A stretch of 64,000 bases of DNA from an uncultured Bacteroidota bacterium. GTDB taxonomy: Bacteria; Bacteroidota; Bacteroidia; Chitinophagales; Chitinophagaceae. A program made the translations under genes and the position numbers. The stretch is from NCBI GenBank assembly GCA_903882805.1, contig CAIRYK010000043.1, positions 110,237 to 174,236 of the forward strand, given 5' to 3'. This document shows positions 1 to 8,871 of the stretch, piece after piece (the first letter of the stretch is position 1; every line of letters starts with the position of its first letter). Under the pieces are notes generated by a model, which was not told where the DNA came from, did not search any database, and saw only the letters and a list, made by a program, of their open reading frames with translations.

Positions 1-1191
1 TATTACCTTGTATATCTCCTTTACATTGTTTGCCCAGGTATGCGAGGCTGCAAATGCCCTGCGTTTTGTTTGTAGTTCAGGGCTATCCATACCAATGGCT
101 ATAGCTATTAGTTCCAGATAGTCTTCGTTGCTTGCAGCGAGGTAGCTATGCATATTGAAAATACTCATAGCTTCGGTACGTGTGGCCACTACCGGTTTAC
201 CCATTGCCAGATATTCATCTATTTTACGGGGATAATTGCCAATCGTTACTTCATTTACTATCTGAGGATTGAGACAAACATCGAACGAATTGATGTAGGC
301 AGGTAATGAAGCCGGCGGTTTCGAACCAAGAAAATGAATATTCTTGAACCCATGCAAAATACTTTTCTTAAATACATCGTCTTCCGGCCCTACCAATACT
401 ATACTCCACTCCGGCTTTTTAAGCGCAATGAATGCAAGTAGCTCGATATCTAACCTTATACTTTGCAACGCCCCTACATACCCTATTACCGGTTTTTTTA
501 TGGGTATTATATCACTTGGGATAGATTTATCCTTGGGATTTGTAAAAATATCGAGATCACACCCCTGCCCTACATAATAAGATCGTTTATTATACTTTCC
601 GCAGTAATTGGCCAAATAGGTCGAATTCGCCATACACAAATCGCTTTTGGCAATCAATTCCGGCTCCAGTTTTGTACCATGAAACTTCCAGTAATCAACA
701 CCAAGCATATAATCTCTGGAATAATAAATACTGACTTGGGGTTTCAACAATTCTTTTAGGTAAAAAGACCTAAACATATCATTATCATTGAAAAGAATGA
801 AGTCTTTAAATCCAAGTTTATTAACCGCAAGCTGAATCGACTGAGCTAGTTTCTTATTATTTATTTTATTAACATAGTTAAATACACCCCTGCTTTTCAA
901 CCAATTAATAGACTCAACTAGCTTGTCCGGATACAAGTTCCAGAGGTTAGGTTGTATTTCCTCAAGTCCATTTTGCTTACCAGCAATTATACTTAGTCGT
1001 TTTTGAACTTTTGGATCGGCCTTGTGGCGCATTTTCGAAATCCGATCAAGCGGTGGATTTACAAAAAGTACACGGTTGTGCTTGCAAAATTCGAGCGCAA
1101 TGTTCTTACAATTGCCGCCCAAATCCATATCCCAGGCCTGCTGCCCCACCATTATTATGTCGCGGTTTTTTATGAGGTCATTTTCCTTCAT
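1..1191 (-). CDS. Glycosyltransferase, GT4-like (3' end outside window)
   Basis: The reading frame is open from the ATG at 1191 to the window edge (397 codons), so the C-terminus is missing. It begins MKENDLIKNRDIIMVGQQAW. The C-terminal half has the fold signature of retaining GT-B (GT4) glycosyltransferases: IGYVGAL at the start of the nucleotide-binding domain, IHFLGSKPPASLPAYINSFDV, then NYPRKIDEYLAMGKPVVAT, which is the usual acceptor/nucleotide-sugar loop. It probably transfers a sugar from a nucleotide donor in the cytoplasm during assembly of a surface polysaccharide. The start codon lies inside the end of the upstream O-antigen-ligase gene (14-nt overlap), so the two are translationally coupled in one operon. 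The specific sugar cannot be told. Confidence 0.85.
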   Translation of the reverse strand, partial: MKENDLIKNRDIIMVGQQAWDMDLGGNCKNIALEFCKHNRVLFVNPPLDRISKMRHKADPKVQKRLSIIAGKQNGLEEIQPNLWNLYPDKLVESINWLKSRGVFNYVNKINNKKLAQSIQLAVNKLGFKDFILFNDNDMFRSFYLKELLKPQVSIYYSRDYMLGVDYWKFHGTKLEPELIAKSDLCMANSTYLANYCGKYNKRSYYVGQGCDLDIFTNPKDKSIPSDIIPIKKPVIGYVGALQSIRLDIELLAFIALKKPEWSIVLVGPEDDVFKKSILHGFKNIHFLGSKPPASLPAYINSFDVCLNPQIVNEVTIGNYPRKIDEYLAMGKPVVATRTEAMSIFNMHSYLAASNEDYLELIAIAIGMDSPELQTKRRAFAASHTWANNVKEIYKVI

Positions 1192-2689
1192 CTGTTATTC
1201 CGTTTTGTTGGTTATCTATCCGCATTACTACTACCAGCATAGCCACAGCAAGATAAAACAATATGTTGGACGGGTATTGCACTAATGCTTCCTGAGGGTA
1301 ATTACCTATATGATAGGCAAATACTATGAGTATCATAGACAAACAATACGATTTTAATTCCGGGTCCTTTATGCGGTAATAGTTGTTGATACCTGTCTTT
1401 AAGATGGTATACATAAGCAACAACATAATAAATAACCCCACCCACCCCAACTCTACTGCTACGCGCACATAGCCGCTATCGGGCGGAAAATGTGCGAGAT
1501 AGGAATTGGGCGCAAACTGCAATCCCCATTTGCCTGTTGCTCCTAATCCTCCGCCAAGCGGGTGACTGATAATGTAGGGTTGTATACGCTTTTGGTTGAT
1601 TTTACGTAAGTTGAAAGAAGCGTCGTCTGATGGCTTAAAGGCTGATTGAAAACGATATAGGGTGTAATTCGATGTTGGTATATAAATGATAATAATAAAA
1701 ATGACACCCATACCAGCCATGAGCGTCATTACCTTCTTGTTGTATTTTAGTATAGCAAATATCAATAGAGCTGCCGGTATTAGCACATAAGAGCCGCGTG
1801 TACCCGAATACAACATGGAGCTTACATAGAAAAAGATAAACACCACAAGCAGCGCTTTTTTACGAATAGATAAAGGACCGGTTAATAAACCTATACACAA
1901 CAAGCTGCTAACCACCATGTTGTAAGAAAACGCTACAGGATCTGAAAAAATGGAAAACTTGCGCCAGACGCCGCCTATAAATAGTAAATTCTCGATATAT
2001 GGGTCTGAATGCAGGTAGGCATCCTCGAAACCAAAAAAGCCAATGTGCTGCTGCTTATAGGCATACAGCGCAGCAAAAAACGACAACCCGAGCCATAACT
2101 TAATGATGACTTTAATAAACGCCTTTGTGCGAATATTGTACACAAAAACAAAATAGTTGAGCATTGCCAGGGCTACGCTTCGCACTGTATACACCCATGC
2201 CAAACGTGACTCAGCGCTGGGGTTTGCCACTTCTATCAAATTATAGCCTATCCATATCAACACCATAGTTGATACAGAACCCTTGAACATTTTCCAGTCG
2301 GGCGTAATTTTTTGTTGTATGAATATGCCTAAAATAAACAAACCTTCCAGTCCATCCATCAAAGTGCCCATGGGGAAATCGATCCCTATTTTATACATCA
2401 ACATAATAAAGTAGGCCATCACAATATACATAGGTATACTTAACCTAGGATAAAGGACAAAACAGACCAATATTGGAATGCCTGCCATAGCGCCCAACAG
2501 CAATATACCGACCTTCATCCCGAAAAATGCTATACCTACCCCCATTGCCGAACAAAGCAAAAAAAGCAAAAGGTACCCCAAAGGACTCGCCAGTTTATTA
2601 ATAAGAAGAAAACGCCTCAAACTCCACTTTGGGCGAGGGGGCATTTTTTCAGCAAGTGGCGTATCAGGAATAAGCAGGCCTTTGTTCAT
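1178..2689 (-). CDS. O-antigen ligase / Wzy-type polymerase family membrane protein
   Basis: 503 residues with about 11-12 hydrophobic membrane segments and one long hydrophilic loop at roughly residues 345-400, the layout of the O-antigen ligase/polymerase (Wzy_C/WaaL) superfamily. The motif PLGGGLGATGKWG in the loop resembles the H/G-rich periplasmic region of this family. Such proteins polymerise or ligate undecaprenyl-linked glycans at the periplasmic face of the inner membrane. The gene starts directly after the stop of the 37-codon gene upstream (TAGATG junction) and overlaps the following glycosyltransferase. Ligase and polymerase functions cannot be separated from sequence alone. Confidence 0.8.
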   Translation of the reverse strand: MNKGLLIPDTPLAEKMPPRPKWSLRRFLLINKLASPLGYLLLFLLCSAMGVGIAFFGMKVGILLLGAMAGIPILVCFVLYPRLSIPMYIVMAYFIMLMYKIGIDFPMGTLMDGLEGLFILGIFIQQKITPDWKMFKGSVSTMVLIWIGYNLIEVANPSAESRLAWVYTVRSVALAMLNYFVFVYNIRTKAFIKVIIKLWLGLSFFAALYAYKQQHIGFFGFEDAYLHSDPYIENLLFIGGVWRKFSIFSDPVAFSYNMVVSSLLCIGLLTGPLSIRKKALLVVFIFFYVSSMLYSGTRGSYVLIPAALLIFAILKYNKKVMTLMAGMGVIFIIIIYIPTSNYTLYRFQSAFKPSDDASFNLRKINQKRIQPYIISHPLGGGLGATGKWGLQFAPNSYLAHFPPDSGYVRVAVELGWVGLFIMLLLMYTILKTGINNYYRIKDPELKSYCLSMILIVFAYHIGNYPQEALVQYPSNILFYLAVAMLVVVMRIDNQQNGITDEGK

Positions 2690-2803
2690 CTATAAAAACA
2701 GCAACTTGATAAAAAAATAAAATACGCTAACAAATGCGATAACCAACGCTACGGTTCTGGTTATTCTGTTTGTACGTTCCTCCGATGTTTCCCGCATTGA
2801 CAT
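2690..2803 (-). CDS. Small single-pass membrane protein (37 aa) in the polysaccharide operon
   Basis: A 37-codon reading frame too short for most gene callers. The ATG at 2803 lies 3 nt after the stop of the GT2 gene, and its TAG abuts the ATG of the O-antigen-ligase gene. The product begins MSMRETSEERTNRITRTVAL and ends in a hydrophobic stretch (about residues 17-37) ending FFIKLLFL: a charged cytoplasmic N-terminus and one membrane helix. The tight packing with no spare bases on either side supports real translation. I recognise no family. It may be a membrane adaptor for the glycosyltransferase or ligase, or simply couple translation. Confidence 0.6.
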   Translation of the reverse strand: MSMRETSEERTNRITRTVALVIAFVSVFYFFIKLLFL

Positions 2804-2806
2804 TTA

Positions 2807-4000
2807 CTATTTCTTTACATCGTGGATGCTGGTATTGTTGTAGTGCTGAGTAGCCACCGATATTTTATTGGCTTTCTTAACTTGAAGCAACGAAACCACC
2901 TGAAAAAACACAAACTTGGGTATGTTCACCAATGACTTTATAATACGTTTGTCTGGTTTTGCATGAAAAATTGCAATCATAAACCCAATAATAAACAACA
3001 GGAAGGCCGCCGCCCATACAAGTACAGCTAGTTTGCTAATAAACACATTGGCAAAAAGACAAAACATAGATAGTATAAGGAAGATAAACAATGGCGGACG
3101 AAGCAGAATAAGGCCAAATAAAAACTTATTGAGATTCAAACCTATAAGTCCGTCAGCCAAAATACTAAAACCAAATTTGAAATACTTAAACCAAGTATTG
3201 ATCCAACGCGCGCGTTGTTTAACTAATTGGTCTGAGCGCGATGTTTTTTCGTCATAGACCACTGCATTTTCATTAAATGCGATCCGATTTCCACGGTTTA
3301 CTATCTCTTTCTGCAGTACTTTGTCGAACCCAGCGCCGGTAATATCCTGATGTTCGAGACATTCACGGTACAGTTCCGTTGTAAATGCCATACCTGAACC
3401 TGACAAAGTAGCTGAGGAACCAAGTTGGAAAAGGGCTTCACCATCGTAAAAATGATAGTAAATATCGCGAGACGCATCTAAACAAGCATAGGTAGAATCA
3501 AGATTTTTAGCTTTTCTGATACCTTGTACCGCCTTAAACCCCTGTGCAAAAGATTTGTCGAGCTCTCGTAAATAATCAGGTTCTACAAGATTATCGCTGT
3601 CAATGATCGTTAGAATGTTATGATTGCGTTTAAAATGCCTTATGGCATAAAAATGAGATCGGGTGTTGCTTGCAAGGGTTTCCGGCGGCCGTAGCACCAC
3701 CACTCTTGGGTCAGCAAATTTCAACTTGCTGACATCGCATTTATCGGCTACGATATAAATAAGGTAATTCTCATAATCCAGCTTCAGTATCGATTCAATA
3801 ACCGGTGGTAATGTGTGTGTTTGTTCGTAGGCGGTAACAATAATTGCATAATCGTGTTCCTTTATTCTGTGAGAAGACAGCCTCTTTACCGGCTTTTTAA
3901 CTACCAGATAAAACAAAAACAAAACAAATGGCAATACAAGGTTGTAGCCAATCAGCAATTGAAAGACAAGCCATAATCCGTTAATTAGTTGTAGAACCAT
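2807..4000 (-). CDS. Membrane-anchored glycosyltransferase family 2
   Basis: 397 residues. An N-terminal membrane segment (about 5-35) is followed by a GT-A domain: YAIIVTAYEQTHTLPPVIES at the start, IIDSDNLVEPDYL (the DxD metal/nucleotide motif) near residue 135, and a QRARWINTWFKYFKFG motif (the QxxRW signature of processive inverting GT2 enzymes) near 270. Three or four hydrophobic segments follow. These features suit a polysaccharide synthase-like GT2 enzyme working at the inner membrane. It is the third gene of the operon, 58 bp after the chain-length regulator-like gene. Confidence 0.85.
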   Translation of the reverse strand: MVLQLINGLWLVFQLLIGYNLVLPFVLFLFYLVVKKPVKRLSSHRIKEHDYAIIVTAYEQTHTLPPVIESILKLDYENYLIYIVADKCDVSKLKFADPRVVVLRPPETLASNTRSHFYAIRHFKRNHNILTIIDSDNLVEPDYLRELDKSFAQGFKAVQGIRKAKNLDSTYACLDASRDIYYHFYDGEALFQLGSSATLSGSGMAFTTELYRECLEHQDITGAGFDKVLQKEIVNRGNRIAFNENAVVYDEKTSRSDQLVKQRARWINTWFKYFKFGFSILADGLIGLNLNKFLFGLILLRPPLFIFLILSMFCLFANVFISKLAVLVWAAAFLLFIIGFMIAIFHAKPDKRIIKSLVNIPKFVFFQVVSLLQVKKANKISVATQHYNNTSIHDVKK

Positions 4001-4058
4001 AATTGATAATTTTCAGAAAAAGAAACTAAACTACTCTTTGTCAGCAAATTAACTAACC

Positions 4059-6278
4059 CTAACTGGTAACTTTATTTAATACCCAACCAATAAATTTAGT
4101 TTCCAATCCTTTCAAATATAGTATTTGTTCTTTCATTTCGTGCGTTATGGTTGTGTTGGCCTCAAAAACGCTCAGCACTCTGTCAGCAACAACTATCCAC
4201 TCTTTCGACTGGTTAAGTGTTGATAGCGCCGATGCTTCGATAAGAATAATATCAAAAGCATCTTTCAACTCCAGCAATTTCTGGTTGATTTCGTATTCAT
4301 TGTTTATTTCGAACAAGGAAATATCGCAACCATAATTACCCAACACACTGATATTACTTTCTTCTACCAGCTGATATAGACTTGTTTTACCCATCAGGTA
4401 ATCTTCTATAAAGTACTTAGGCTGGGTCATTTCTGTAATGGCAGAGTGCAAAAAATTACCATCTATTAGCAATATCTTTTTGTTCATCATCTGGTATGCA
4501 CTTACCAAACTGAGTGAAAAAAGTGTTTTTCCCTCACCTTCTACAAGGCTGGTAATTACCAGATTCCGACCACCCATCAATGCCATATTGATTTCAAAAC
4601 GTGCGCTACGAATGAGCTTTTTAAATTCAGCATTTGAAGGATTAATTGGTGTAGCTCCTGCTAATTTTTGCAAGTCGCCGCTGGCGGTACGCATTAGTTT
4701 GTTCATTCCGCTACTCAGTGAATGCTCAGGGTCTATAGTCCATAGTTTTTGTATATCGAGAAATGAGCTTTTAATTACCGGTAGAAAACCAAGAACGCGC
4801 ATATCTGTTTTTATAGCAAGTTCTGCAGGGTTTTTCACGGAATGATCCAGGTAGAACAAAACGAAAAGTACAAATACATACAATGCAAAACTCACCACCC
4901 CACTTAACGCAACGAGTATTATCTTTTTAGATGGCTGCTTAGTGCCTGGTAGCGCAATTTCTATCTGCTTAATACGTACAGATGCATTTAAGTCCATACT
5001 AGTCTGATTGAATTTCTTCAATATCTCAATATATTCCTGACCGGCTACGGATATTTCAGATTCATAAGATTGGATTACTGCCTCGTTAGGAACTAAGACA
5101 TCTAATCTGCGATTCAAATTTGCGATTGCGCCTCTTAAAGAACTAATACTGTTTTTTGCCAATTCAAGTTCAACTTCAAGTTTTAACTTTTGAGCTACAA
5201 GTCCTTCTTTCGAATTGAGTGGCGTAACAATATACTTATCAGCTGACTGCGCTATTTTCTGGTTGAGCGTTTCTTTTACAGCATCAATTTTTGCCTTTAC
5301 CCCTTTATCGAAATTGCTTTTTATGTAAGCGTCATTAAGTGCATTCAGTTGTTCTTGTGTAGCTACAATTTCTTTATTTACACCTTCCAGACTGCTTTCA
5401 AGATATTTTTTCTCGTGATCGGTAAACTTCGAATCTATATTACGTATCGCGCCAGAATTTGCCTGCACTTCCTTTTCTACAAGCTCCAATTTTGTTTCAT
5501 AATCTGCTATCTGACCATAAAGACTTCTGGCTTGCTCGTTGAGGTTAAGCACACGCTTTTGAATCTTATAATTTTTCAGGTGATCCATCTTCTGATTAAG
5601 CGAGTCCTTTTTTTTCATCAATAAATCACTCAAATAATCAATAGCCTTCAGCTCATTTTGCTGAGTAATAGAGAAATAATATGAAATAAATTCTGAGCTA
5701 AGCGTATTAATAACAAATGCCGACAGTTGCGGGTTTTCTGACTCATACTCAAGATCAATAAAATCGCTGTTATCAATTCGGTATATTTTTACTTTATTCT
5801 TCAATGCCTCGTAGTCAAACTTCATAGATTTGAGCACCTCGTTTAATCCCTTCTCATCATTATCGTAAAGCGAGAGCGGTTGCCTGTTGGCGTATTTTCT
5901 TGAATAAACCTCTACAGCATGCTTACGAGCGCTTTCATTAAGGTCGTTCATTAAACCCGATGGCTTCCTAAATTGTTCCTGGTTGGTTAGCTCATGTAAA
6001 ATCAGTTTGTACGACACCTGATCATACACTGTTTTTAACTGCAAAGTCTGAATTAGATTACTAAAAGTTTGATTTATTTTAGATTCCTGCTGGCTTTCCC
6101 TATCTGATAACAACTGCTGTGAACGATCAGTAATGCCAGCCGAAAGTCTGCCTTTGGATATATATACATTAGGCATACTTTTAACCAGCATAAAGGTCAG
6201 CCCCATCACTAAAATCGGAATTATCGCAATTCCGAATTTGTGCTTTTTCAGCAGGTTAATGAATTTTGTAAATTCCAT
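4059..6278 (-). CDS. Wzz/Wzc-like polysaccharide co-polymerase with degenerate BY-kinase domain
   Basis: 739 residues. An N-terminal membrane helix (about 15-33, IAIIPILVMGLTFMLV) precedes a long coiled-coil periplasmic region (about 35-440) and a second membrane helix (about 455-475), the architecture of Wzz/GumC chain-length proteins. The C-terminal cytoplasmic domain has a P-loop, GEGKT, near residues 581-585 and a Walker A'-like LLIDGNF near 603-609. The Walker B strand reads IILIEAS, with Glu where bacterial tyrosine kinases have Asp, and there is no C-terminal tyrosine cluster. It probably helps set polysaccharide chain length, but autokinase activity is doubtful. It starts 10 bp after the TolC-like gene. 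Confidence 0.85.
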   Translation of the reverse strand: MEFTKFINLLKKHKFGIAIIPILVMGLTFMLVKSMPNVYISKGRLSAGITDRSQQLLSDRESQQESKINQTFSNLIQTLQLKTVYDQVSYKLILHELTNQEQFRKPSGLMNDLNESARKHAVEVYSRKYANRQPLSLYDNDEKGLNEVLKSMKFDYEALKNKVKIYRIDNSDFIDLEYESENPQLSAFVINTLSSEFISYYFSITQQNELKAIDYLSDLLMKKKDSLNQKMDHLKNYKIQKRVLNLNEQARSLYGQIADYETKLELVEKEVQANSGAIRNIDSKFTDHEKKYLESSLEGVNKEIVATQEQLNALNDAYIKSNFDKGVKAKIDAVKETLNQKIAQSADKYIVTPLNSKEGLVAQKLKLEVELELAKNSISSLRGAIANLNRRLDVLVPNEAVIQSYESEISVAGQEYIEILKKFNQTSMDLNASVRIKQIEIALPGTKQPSKKIILVALSGVVSFALYVFVLFVLFYLDHSVKNPAELAIKTDMRVLGFLPVIKSSFLDIQKLWTIDPEHSLSSGMNKLMRTASGDLQKLAGATPINPSNAEFKKLIRSARFEINMALMGGRNLVITSLVEGEGKTLFSLSLVSAYQMMNKKILLIDGNFLHSAITEMTQPKYFIEDYLMGKTSLYQLVEESNISVLGNYGCDISLFEINNEYEINQKLLELKDAFDIILIEASALSTLNQSKEWIVVADRVLSVFEANTTITHEMKEQILYLKGLETKFIGWVLNKVTS

Positions 6279-6288
6279 GAATCATTAA

Positions 6289-6960
6289 TTATTTTACCAG
6301 CTCCAGTTTCGTTCCTACCAACTCTTCCAGATTGCTTTTTGCAATCAGGAAAGCTCCTTCAGCCTCCATTTTAAACTGAATGGCATTGGAGTAATAACCT
6401 ATTGCCTTATTGTAATTCTCGTACCCTTCCTCACCTTTCTCAAACTTATGCTTTGTTTCATTCAATCCACTACCTGCATTTTCAGCATTCTTAATTCGCC
6501 AGTTAAGTATCGATTTTTGCTGCACATAGGTAAAATAGCGTTGTTTAACCATTGTTTCCAGGTTGAGCATATACTCCTCCTGATTGAATATAGCTGCATT
6601 GTAATCTTCCTTGGCGCCCTTAATTACTACAGGCTTCTGAAAAATATTCCCAATACTTGTAAAACCACCTACCTGAAAACCATTGAGTAATGTAGGGTTA
6701 ACTAAGGTAGTACTGTTGTTGGGACTGTATAGGTAAGTAAGTGTGAAAATATTGAACCAATCAAGTCTTGCTTTCTTCACTGCAAGTCGCGCAATTTCTG
6801 TTTTGCTCTCATACACCTTGACCCTTGGATAATTTGACTTTGCTGCCGCTATTAACTTATCCAGGTAAGGCAACGAAATTTCAGATAGAACAGACTCCTG
6901 AGCCTGAACAAGTGGGCTAAAAGATAAACACAAACAAAACAAAATATATCTGACAGCCAT
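6289..6960 (-). CDS. Short TolC-like outer-membrane/periplasmic protein
   Basis: 223 residues with a signal peptide (MAVRYILFCLCLSFSPLVQA, cleaved before QES). The rest is mostly alpha-helical with TolC-family features: LPYLDKLIAAAKSNYP at the start, alternating helices and an LEELVG motif near the end, where TolC repeats have xLExLVG. TolC family proteins are usually about 450 residues in two repeats; this is one repeat. It is first in the polysaccharide operon and could provide an export conduit or periplasmic scaffold for the glycan. The molecular role is inferred from position and family. Confidence 0.65.
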   Translation of the reverse strand: MAVRYILFCLCLSFSPLVQAQESVLSEISLPYLDKLIAAAKSNYPRVKVYESKTEIARLAVKKARLDWFNIFTLTYLYSPNNSTTLVNPTLLNGFQVGGFTSIGNIFQKPVVIKGAKEDYNAAIFNQEEYMLNLETMVKQRYFTYVQQKSILNWRIKNAENAGSGLNETKHKFEKGEEGYENYNKAIGYYSNAIQFKMEAEGAFLIAKSNLEELVGTKLELVK

Positions 6961-7299
6961 CGCTTCATTAAATTAACACCCCTGTTACCCCAATATTGAT
7001 GTAAAGTATCGGATAATTGGATTTCTCATATAAAAATATAGAATAAAATTAATTCTTTACCCCCTCCCTATCATCAAAAGTTATCCACACCAATGTTATT
7101 ATACTGACAGACAATAATTTACAGATACAAAACATTAACATAAAAACACAGATTTGCCAGTAGCGATAAGAAAGTGCGTTTTTACAAAGTTATGTCATAA
7201 ACCACTAAATGAATTGGAGTGTTGCACATAGTGTGTATATCTTCCGCCGAGGCAGGCCGGTCATTTTAGTATTTTCGCAGTTTCCCAATCAGTAAAGTT
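6961..7299. other. Intergenic region between divergent transcription units
   Basis: This AT-rich stretch separates the minus-strand polysaccharide operon from the plus-strand DUF1835 gene and must hold both promoters. I see no clear TTTG-N19-TAnnTTTG promoter, no strong hairpin and no convincing small reading frame. Confidence 0.5.
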
Positions 7300-8127
7300 A
7301 TGGTATATCATATAGTAGTAGGCGACCATGCCGCAGCGCAACTTGATCAGGCTTTGCATACCGATCCGGCGATGCCGGATACACTGGTAGTTATGCGCGA
7401 CATTTTGAATGTTGGGCCGCTGGTGAAACGCGAAGGCCAGAAATTTTCTGATATGCGGACCGAGTTTTGGCAACAGGTGGTTATTTCTGAAAAAGGACCG
7501 GCGGAAGTAGATGACCTGGAACGACTACTGAAAACTGCCAACGAACTATCTAAAAATGAAACAGATAAGATATGGCTATGGGCTGCGCCGCTTCCTGCCG
7601 ATATATGCGCTTATTATTGGGCATTGCGCTACCTGACTAAATATGCCGGACGCATTTTCATTGTTAACATTGCCGGCTTGCCATTTCTAGACGAAAATGG
7701 CAAAGTATTTTTCCCAAAGAGCTTTTCCGAAATACTGCCAAAAGAACTGATAAAAGCAAAAAAACTGGCGCGGCCGGTGACCAAATCTGAATTTGAGATA
7801 GATGCCGAAGAATGGTTGAAAATCAGTCAGGTAAATGCTGGAATAAGAACCCTTGAAGGCGGCAAAAAGGTACTGTCAAAAAACGATACCAATTACGACC
7901 ATCAACTGCTCACTTTCTGCGCAGGGCATTTTCAGAAGGCGCAGAAAGTGGTGGCTCAAGCAATGGCCAAATTCAATATACCCACCGGCGACCTATACCT
8001 TGTTTGGCGCCTTCGCCGCTTGGGCGAAATGGGTAAACTAAAAATACAGGGCGACCCGACTAAATCGCCAAGAGATTTTGAAGTGTGCTTGCCAGTAACA
8101 ACGGCCGAAGCTGTTCCGCTTTTTTAG
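7300..8127 (+). CDS. DUF1835 domain-containing protein
   Basis: 275 residues, no signal peptide, predicted cytoplasmic. It opens MVYHIVVGDHAAAQLDQAL, the DUF1835 N-terminal pattern (strand, GD, helix), followed by VMRDILNVGPLVKREGQKF. The central LWAAPLPADICAYYWALRYL and the C-terminal LYLVWRLRRLGEMGKLKIQGD, a winged-helix-like end, fit the usual two-domain arrangement. The function of the family is unknown. The ATG lies 7 nt after a stretch with no obvious ribosome site, which is common in this phylum. Confidence 0.8.
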   Translation: MVYHIVVGDHAAAQLDQALHTDPAMPDTLVVMRDILNVGPLVKREGQKFSDMRTEFWQQVVISEKGPAEVDDLERLLKTANELSKNETDKIWLWAAPLPADICAYYWALRYLTKYAGRIFIVNIAGLPFLDENGKVFFPKSFSEILPKELIKAKKLARPVTKSEFEIDAEEWLKISQVNAGIRTLEGGKKVLSKNDTNYDHQLLTFCAGHFQKAQKVVAQAMAKFNIPTGDLYLVWRLRRLGEMGKLKIQGDPTKSPRDFEVCLPVTTAEAVPLF

Positions 8128-8204
8128 CCCATAATGTGTATAGTGGTGCAGATCGATTATTTGGTGCAAACCGACAACAAAAGCCGCTTTTGCAGTTATT
8201 AGCT

Positions 8205-8212
8205 TATTTTTG
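8205..8212 (+). promoter_or_regulatory. Probable -7 element TATTTTTG
   Basis: It matches the Bacteroidota -7 consensus TAnnTTTG and ends 4 nt before the ATG of the next gene, so a transcript from it would be nearly leaderless. No TTTG is found at the expected 19-bp distance upstream, so confidence is limited. Confidence 0.35.
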
Positions 8213-8216
8213 CACA

Positions 8217-8828
8217 ATGGTATATGAATTGCCGCTGGTGGAGGTAAAAGTTAAACCACACCACATTACTACTTTACACCTTGTATGCTCGTTGGCATTC
8301 ATAGGAGCAGGCGCTATAATAGCTGTTTACAATTATGCAATTCCTCTTTGGGGCGTGGCTTTGCTTTTGGTAGGCTTATCGCTGCTTGTTATTACAATAG
8401 CTAAAAATAAGTGGGCAACTGCCCCAAAAACAAATCAAATACTTCGTATTGCCGAACTTGCCATTTCACTTACTATGGCTATTTATTCTGTTATGCAACA
8501 ATGGAAATTCCCAATGGGAATGTTCGGCGCTTTGTCGGCTGCTATTGTATACGCGTTGTTTTGGGAGCGTGCAGCTGGCAGTGCACTGAAAATAACTGTA
8601 ACTGAGGCTGGCATTACCCTTCCAGATAATTCACGCAAAAAATTTATTACCTGGCCGGAAGTTGATCAGGTAACGCTTCGTTTTGGTACGTTTACAGTAG
8701 ACTGTCTTGACAACCGTCTTTTTCAATGGACGATTGGCGACACCAAAACAAATGGACCGGATTTTGAAGCATTTTGCTATAAAATGATAGAAGACGGCAA
8801 AAGCAACAGAAGAAACGACGCCTGGTAA
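8217..8828 (+). CDS. Membrane protein with PH-like C-terminal domain
   Basis: 203 residues from the ATG at 8217. The frame is open further upstream to 8085, but that would overlap the DUF1835 gene, and a -7-like element lies just before 8217. There are hydrophobic segments near residues 20-45, 47-65, 80-97 and 100-118, then a soluble tail of about 85 residues (ITVTEAGITLPDNSRKKFI, WPEVDQVTLRFGTFTVDCLDN) that looks like the beta-rich PH-type domain of YcxB/EbsA-like membrane proteins. I recognise no specific family and assign no function. Confidence 0.65.
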   Translation: MVYELPLVEVKVKPHHITTLHLVCSLAFIGAGAIIAVYNYAIPLWGVALLLVGLSLLVITIAKNKWATAPKTNQILRIAELAISLTMAIYSVMQQWKFPMGMFGALSAAIVYALFWERAAGSALKITVTEAGITLPDNSRKKFITWPEVDQVTLRFGTFTVDCLDNRLFQWTIGDTKTNGPDFEAFCYKMIEDGKSNRRNDAW

Positions 8829-8871
8829 CCGATAATAATACCAACACTTACTAATACCAAAATTTAATACT

